From NCBI RefSeq assembly GCF_947497275.1, contig NZ_CANMFS010000001.1:729169-793168 (forward strand): a stretch of 64,000 bases of DNA, written 5' to 3'. The stretch is from an uncultured Sulfitobacter sp. (GTDB lineage Bacteria > Pseudomonadota > Alphaproteobacteria > Rhodobacterales > Rhodobacteraceae). Shown here one piece after another: positions 59,581 through 64,000 of this stretch. How positions within the stretch are numbered: the first letter of the stretch is position 1; each line of letters begins with the position of its first letter. The notes under the pieces are model-generated. The model did not search any database and had not been told where the DNA came from. It saw only the letters and a program-made list of their open reading frames with translations. Position numbers and translations under genes: made by a program.

Positions 59581-62033
59581 TCTTTCCCACATCGGTACTG
59601 CGGCAGCTGATTGTCGCGCTGGCCTTCGTTGTGTGGGTCGGTGGCGGTGCTGTGTCCGCACAGGACCTGCCGGGCGTGGATATGGGGGCATGGCAGTCGC
59701 TGGCCACCACGGCAGAAGCCGCCGTCGACGAGCCGAGCACCAAACCGGACGCCGAACTTGAAGCCCTGCGAGGCAGGATCGCGGCCTTCCGAGAGCAATT
59801 TAACGAGGCGCGCCAGATAAACTCGGCGCGGATCGCCAGCCTGCGCGACCAGCTTGCGTTATTAGGCGAGGCGCCTGCGGAAGGGGCGGATGCAGCACCC
59901 GAGGCCGCAGAGATCGCCGCACAACGCACCGAACTCGAAGAGCAGCTGGCGACGCTGTCCGCTCCGGTGCAGGTGGCCGATGCCGCATACGCCCGTGCGG
60001 ATGGATTGGTCAGCGAGATCGACACGATCATTCGGACACGTCAGGCCGAAAGGCTTTTCGAGGTGGTCGAATCTCCGCTCAATCCTCAGCACTGGATGCC
60101 TGCAATCACGGAACTGGGCGTCGCGTTCAATCAGTTGTTCGGGTCAGTCACGCTGGAGGAAGGCGCCGAGCGCGCGGCCGAATTGCGCAAACGGCTGCCG
60201 GTCATCCTGTTTGCCACGATTTCGGGACTGGTCCTGATCTTGCAGGGGCGTCGCTGGTCCAAGCTCATCGTGCAGCGCCTGCGCCGTGCCGAGGCCCGGG
60301 GTCTGGGCATCTGGCGGTTCGTGGTGTCACTCTTGCGGATTTTCCTGCCGTTCGTTGGCCTGTCCTTGCTATGTTTCGCCGCGCTCACCACCGGTTATCT
60401 GGGGCGGCGGGGCGATGAGCTGATCCTGCTGATCCCGATCCTCGGGGGCATCATGCTGGGATTCCGCTGGGTCTCGGAGCAGATATTCCCGCGCGAGGAA
60501 GAAGACGCGCTGCTGGAACTTGGCCCGAAGGAACGTGCCGACGCCCGGTTATTTGTCGGCGGAATTACATTGTTTCTCATCGTGGAACGTTTGCTGATCC
60601 GCATCCTTGAACTGGATGATGCAGGCAGTGCGGCACTGACTGTCATCACCTTTCCCTTCACGGTGGTCATCAGCTATCTCGTCTACCGGATCGGGCGTCT
60701 GTTGCGTCAATGCGGCAAGGAAACGATCGAGAATGAAGAGTCGGAACTAACCCGCGCCAGCACGCTGGGGCGCATGGTACGCAGCCTTGGATCCGGTGCG
60801 GTCGGGGTGGCCATAGCGTCACCCTTGCTGCAAGCCACCGGATACTTCAACGCATCCGAGTTCGTGTTGCATCCCTATGTGCTGTCGCTGGTTCTGCTTG
60901 GCCTCGTGCTTGCCCTGCAGCGGTTCGCAGCGGATGTGTACGGCGTGATCACGGGGCAGGGGTCTGCGGCGCGTGACACCTTGATGTCGATCCTGTTCGG
61001 GATGGTCCTGATCTTGCTGGTGATGCCGGTACTCGCATTGGTCTGGGGTGCACGGGTTGCGGACCTGACCGAAATCTGGGCTGCGTTCCGCCGCGGCTTC
61101 GCCATTGGAAACTCGCGCATCTCGCCCACAGATTTTCTGGCATTCGCGCTTATCTTTACCGGCGGTTACCTGATTACGCGGCTGACACAGGGCGCTCTCA
61201 AGACAAATGTGCTGCCGAAAACGAAGATCGACAAGGGTGGCCAGAACGCCATTGTGTCGGGTCTGGGGTATGTCGGTATCTTTCTTGCCGCCCTCGCCGC
61301 GATTACCGGTGCCGGCATCGATCTCAGTTCGCTCGCGATTGTGGCAGGGGCACTGTCGGTCGGGATCGGTTTCGGCCTGCAAAACATCGTTTCCAACTTC
61401 GTTTCGGGTATCATCCTGTTGATCGAACGACCGATTTCCGAAGGCGACTGGATCGACGTGGGTGCGCATACCGGATATGTCCGTGACATTTCCGTCCGGT
61501 CCACGCGGATCGAGACGTTCGACCATACGGACGTCATTGTACCCAACTCCGATCTGATCAGCGGCACTGTCACCAACTATACCCGTGGCAATACCGTGGG
61601 CCGGGTTATCATTCCGGTGGGTGTCGCGTACGGCACGGACACCCGCAAGGTAGAGACGATCCTCAAAGAGATTGCCGAGGACCAGCCAATGGCGCTCATC
61701 AACCCGCCGCCCAATGTACTGATGCTGAATTTCGGTGCCGATGCGCTTGAGTTCGAAATCCGTATGTTTCTGCGGGACATCAATTGGATGATGGCCGTCA
61801 AAAGCGACATCAACCATGCCATCGCCAGACGCTTCGCCGAAGAAGGGATCGAGATCCCCTTTGCCCAGCGCGATGTCTGGTTGCGCAATCCGGAAGTTCT
61901 GCAAACCCCGTCAAAGCCTGTCGACGACTCCGCCCCGGAACGCGAAGAACAACCCGACGACGCGCAAGAGGACGACGCGCCAGACGCGCAGTTGGCGCAA
62001 AACGACCTTTCGATCGGGGAAAGCGAGACGTGA
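59577..62033 (+). CDS. MscS-type mechanosensitive channel with DUF3772 domain
   Basis: An 818-residue protein from ATG 59577 (ATGA overlap). It has a signal peptide (LIVALAFVVWVGGGAVSAQD), then a periplasmic helical DUF3772-like region (residues 30-180). About eight membrane spans follow. The MscS pore and beta domain contain VGIGFGLQNIVSNFVSGI and EGDWIDVGAHTGYVRDISVR. A cytoplasmic alpha/beta part and an acidic disordered tail end the protein. It opens under membrane tension to release solutes at hypo-osmotic shock. It is coupled to cysK and to the next gene. Confidence 0.9.
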   Translation: MIFPTSVLRQLIVALAFVVWVGGGAVSAQDLPGVDMGAWQSLATTAEAAVDEPSTKPDAELEALRGRIAAFREQFNEARQINSARIASLRDQLALLGEAPAEGADAAPEAAEIAAQRTELEEQLATLSAPVQVADAAYARADGLVSEIDTIIRTRQAERLFEVVESPLNPQHWMPAITELGVAFNQLFGSVTLEEGAERAAELRKRLPVILFATISGLVLILQGRRWSKLIVQRLRRAEARGLGIWRFVVSLLRIFLPFVGLSLLCFAALTTGYLGRRGDELILLIPILGGIMLGFRWVSEQIFPREEEDALLELGPKERADARLFVGGITLFLIVERLLIRILELDDAGSAALTVITFPFTVVISYLVYRIGRLLRQCGKETIENEESELTRASTLGRMVRSLGSGAVGVAIASPLLQATGYFNASEFVLHPYVLSLVLLGLVLALQRFAADVYGVITGQGSAARDTLMSILFGMVLILLVMPVLALVWGARVADLTEIWAAFRRGFAIGNSRISPTDFLAFALIFTGGYLITRLTQGALKTNVLPKTKIDKGGQNAIVSGLGYVGIFLAALAAITGAGIDLSSLAIVAGALSVGIGFGLQNIVSNFVSGIILLIERPISEGDWIDVGAHTGYVRDISVRSTRIETFDHTDVIVPNSDLISGTVTNYTRGNTVGRVIIPVGVAYGTDTRKVETILKEIAEDQPMALINPPPNVLMLNFGADALEFEIRMFLRDINWMMAVKSDINHAIARRFAEEGIEIPFAQRDVWLRNPEVLQTPSKPVDDSAPEREEQPDDAQEDDAPDAQLAQNDLSIGESET

Positions 62034-62749
62034 CCGCGCCGCTTTTCCTGCGTGACCCTTACATGCGCGAGGCTCAGGCCCGCGTGACGGCGCACACCGC
62101 CGAGGGCGGCATCGTGCTGGAGGCATCCGTGTTCTACCCCAAAGGCGGGGGGCAGCCCGGAGACAGCGGTTGGCTGGACTGGAAAGGCGAACGTCATACC
62201 ATCGCCACTGCGGTAAAAGGCGACAAGGGCGCCATTGTCCTGGTCCCGGCGGAACCGGTCGCGCTGCCACCAGTCGGGGCGGTCGTGATGCAGCACCTCG
62301 ACTGGGACCGTCGCCATCGGCATATGCGGGTACACACCGCATTGCACCTGTTGTCGGTTGCCGTGCCATTCGGCGTCACGGGCGGCGCGATCACGGCAGC
62401 GCACGGCCGCCTCGATCTCGACATGCCCGATGCACCGCAGGACCGCGATGGCATCGAAGAAGCGTTGAACGCCTATGTAGAAATGGACGCCCGGGTCAGT
62501 GACGGGTGGATCACGCAGTCTGAACTCGACGCGGCACCGCATCTGGTCAAGACGATGTCGGTCAAACCGCCTCGCGGCGCGGGCGATATCCGTCTTGTGG
62601 GGATCGGCGAGGAAGCGGATTGGATTGATCTGCAACCTTGCGGCGGGACGCATGTCGCCCGCACCGGCGAAATAGGGCATCTGCGGCTTGGCAAGATCGA
62701 AAAGAAAGGCCGAATGAATCGCCGGATCTACGTGCATCTCGATAGTTGA
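62030..62749 (+). CDS. Alanyl-tRNA editing protein (AlaX-like)
   Basis: A 239-residue free-standing editing domain started by GTG 62030 overlapping the channel stop. The zinc-binding set is visible in RVHTALHLLSVAVPFGVTGG (HxxxH) and DLQPCGGTHVARTGEIGHL (Cys and His). The segment VFYPKGGGQPGDSGWLD is the tRNA synthetase second additional domain signature. It hydrolyses serine or glycine mis-attached to tRNA-Ala. It ends the cysK transcription unit. Confidence 0.92.
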   Translation: MTAPLFLRDPYMREAQARVTAHTAEGGIVLEASVFYPKGGGQPGDSGWLDWKGERHTIATAVKGDKGAIVLVPAEPVALPPVGAVVMQHLDWDRRHRHMRVHTALHLLSVAVPFGVTGGAITAAHGRLDLDMPDAPQDRDGIEEALNAYVEMDARVSDGWITQSELDAAPHLVKTMSVKPPRGAGDIRLVGIGEEADWIDLQPCGGTHVARTGEIGHLRLGKIEKKGRMNRRIYVHLDS

Positions 62750-62816
62750 ATTAGCGCAGTACCGACCACTTTTCGGGGTTGCGCTGTTCCGCGCTCCCTT
62801 GCTAAAGACGCGTCAC

Positions 62817-62906
62817 GGACAGGTGGCCGAGTGGTCGAAGGCGCACGCCTGGAAAGTGTGTAGGCGGGAGACCGTCTCCAGGGTTCGAATCCCTGTCTGT
62901 CCGCCA
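62817..62906 (+). tRNA. tRNA-Ser (GGA)
   Basis: A 90-base class II tRNA with encoded CCA. It starts GGACAGGTGGCCGAGTGGTC, the anticodon arm is CGCCTGGAAAGTGTGTAGGCG-like with anticodon GGA, a long variable arm (GGGAGACCGTCTCC) follows, and the T arm contains GGTTCGAATCC. The next kilobase holds mobile-element sequence, so its 3' end may be an integration site. Confidence 0.95.
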
Positions 62907-63117
62907 CTTGCCCCCGCGAAAGCGTTTTCCCGATCCTGCTATGGCCGAATTTTTCCGTTGTTTTCGAGGGTTGTGCGGGTAGTGCTGAGCACTGGCCGCT
63001 GCGCTAGGAAGCCCGGGAGCGATCTCTTAGGGCAAATTTTTTCCAGACTTGAAGCCTGCGCAATTTTGGTATTCAGGTTTTAAGTACATGGTAAGCGGTG
63101 CTTTGGCCCCACGTTGA
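62907..63117. other. Spacer after tRNA-Ser, no gene seen
   Basis: About 210 bases of mixed composition hold only short open frames. This may be the junction of an element inserted at the tRNA 3' end. No copy of the tRNA end is visible here, and a repeat further right would lie outside the window. Confidence 0.4.
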
Positions 63118-63699
63118 TCAGTTGATCGTCTTTTTCGGCTTCCACCGTTTTGCCAGCTTAAGCACTTCGAAGCGTTGTTCGTCTGCTGGTGGCGTGTTTG
63201 GGTCGAACGGGCCACCATACCATTTTTTGAGGTTCTCGTGTTCGGGATGCTTGGGTTTGGCCATCGCGTCCAGGAACTTTTCGTACCCGGGGAGACCACC
63301 GACGTCTTCTGGTGGGCATCGGCCTGAGATGTCAGTCAGGCGGGTATATAGATTACCTGAGTTTGGATCGGTGAAGTCCCCGATTTGCAGCCTGTGTTCC
63401 CAGCTATCGCCGAAGTCGTACATGTAACGGATGCTGCGTGTGCCGGTGTCTGTCAGTACCTCAACAAGAGTTGTTTTGTCAGCGGGCAGGTCATCACCGC
63501 CAAAGTCCGGATAGGGGGTGCCCCAAGTCGCACCCTTTGCCTCGATCATGTAAAGATGGGAGTTGGTCCAGCCCATTGCGGCCTGCAGCGTCTGGTGCAG
63601 GCGGTCGAGGCGAATATCTGAGGGCACCTGCAGGGTGCGGGTGACGGCGGGTTCGATATATTCAAGCGTGACCTTGATTTCGATAATGCTCCCCTTCCA
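63118..63699 (-). CDS. Plasmid pRiA4b ORF-3-like protein, 5' end fused to IS66
   Basis: About 190 residues show the pRiA4b ORF-3 fold: EIKVTLEYIEPAVTRTLQVP, DRLHQTLQAAMGWTNSHLYM, IRYMYDFGDSWEHRLQIG, and GRCPPEDVGGLPGYEKFLDA. The family is common beside IS66-type transposons; its function is unknown. No ATG, GTG or TTG lies where the gene should begin. Instead the frame runs straight on from the end of the transposase (LPWNYNGSCWKGSII), so the original start seems lost at the junction. The frame's first usable start is TTG 63726. Confidence 0.7.
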   Translation of the reverse strand, partial: WKGSIIEIKVTLEYIEPAVTRTLQVPSDIRLDRLHQTLQAAMGWTNSHLYMIEAKGATWGTPYPDFGGDDLPADKTTLVEVLTDTGTRSIRYMYDFGDSWEHRLQIGDFTDPNSGNLYTRLTDISGRCPPEDVGGLPGYEKFLDAMAKPKHPEHENLKKWYGGPFDPNTPPADEQRFEVLKLAKRWKPKKTIN

Positions 63700-64000
63700 A
63701 CATGACCCGTTGTAATTCCACGGCAACAGTGCTTCGATACCGGATTGTTTATGACCGTTTACTATGGCTGTGAGCGTGTCTGCCAGGTAGGGGTGCGGAT
63801 CAACTGCGTTGATCTTGCAGGTCTCGATCAGGGAAGCGATGACTCCCCAGTTTGTCGCTCCGGCATTGTGGCCGGCGAAGAGTGCATTTTTTTCGGTTCA
63901 GGGCAATGGGGCGGATGGTGCGCTCGACCACGTTATTGTCCATCTCGATGCGCCCATCTGCCAGAAACAGGCAAAGCCCGTCCCAGTATTTTGCGATGTA
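63700..64000 (-). pseudogene. IS66-family transposase, C-terminal part, frameshifted and partial
   Basis: Read on the minus strand the sequence gives YIAKYWDGLCLFLADGRIEM and DNNVVERTIRPIALNRK, then a run of seven A (63887-63893). After the run the frame must shift to continue as ALFAGHNAGATNWGVIASL and TCKINAVDPHPYLADTL. Intact IS66 TnpC proteins read NRKNALFAG here, so one extra A has broken the gene. The DxxxE-type catalytic core lies beyond the window; the visible part contains the conserved ERTIRPIALNRKN block. It runs off the window end. Confidence 0.85.

Noticed and set aside
57565..59691. 708-residue minus-strand open frame opposite trgB and cysK
   Set aside because: Both + strand genes are clear family members; the antisense frame is a by-product of high GC and third-position bias.
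60819..61904. 361-residue minus-strand frame opposite the MscS channel
   Set aside because: Antisense to conserved MscS motifs; composition typical of a shadow.
1..64000. CRISPR arrays
   Set aside because: No run of regularly spaced 25-40 base direct repeats was seen; the only repeats are the lysin duplication, the fibre modules and short att-like repeats.

Overview
The window comes from an alphaproteobacterium of the family Rhodobacteraceae, most likely the marine Roseobacter group. The evidence is a permuted two-piece tmRNA, a DUF1476 F1-ATPase zeta subunit, a trgA-trgB-cysK locus, an acrylyl-CoA reductase (AcuI) next to a BCCT carrier, a split corrinoid methionine synthase, and many small Rhodobacteraceae-specific proteins. 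I do not assign a genus.

Bases 1 to about 22,446 are the right part of a lambda-like (siphovirus-type) prophage, read almost wholly on the + strand. The order is: end of the major capsid protein, head-tail joining proteins, tail tube, tail chaperones with a G-GGA-AAA slippery site, a tape measure with an embedded lysozyme-like domain, four tail-tip genes, and a 1201-residue tail fibre. A lysis cassette follows (small membrane proteins and a GH19-type endolysin). The fibre ends in a complete serine D,D-peptidase (S11) domain. The lysis cassette is interrupted by a low-GC MurF-like ligase flanked by a second, broken copy of the endolysin 3' end. A strong terminator at 20,598 closes the late operon. 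Beyond it lie small cargo genes of unknown function, a zinc-ribbon remnant, short direct repeats, and a CAT-anticodon tRNA that is the likely attachment site. Integrase and repressor genes are not in the window.

Bases 22.5-35.6 kb are chromosomal. They hold purM-purN, rnd, a lipoprotein, sufE, then a minus-strand methyl-transfer operon (homocysteine methyltransferase, corrinoid protein, a 51-residue membrane peptide, DUF1638). The F1 zeta subunit, purC-purS-purQ, and a dctB-dctD pair whose regulator lacks GAFTGA come next.

Bases 36-49.4 kb carry rne, tusA, ccdA, a membrane hydrolase-like protein paired with a cytochrome P450, class I aldolase, fumC with two tiny companions, sspB, chrA and a rhodanese-chrB fusion, the tmRNA gene (tag ANDNRAPMAMAA), and a DUF4345 protein.

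Bases 50-62.8 kb carry acuI, a BCCT transporter, a class V PLP enzyme, phrB, cfa, trgA-trgB-cysK, an MscS-type channel and an alanyl-tRNA editing protein. The last kilobase starts at a tRNA-Ser(GGA) and holds a pRiA4b ORF-3-like gene joined to a frameshifted IS66 transposase, which looks like the edge of another mobile region.
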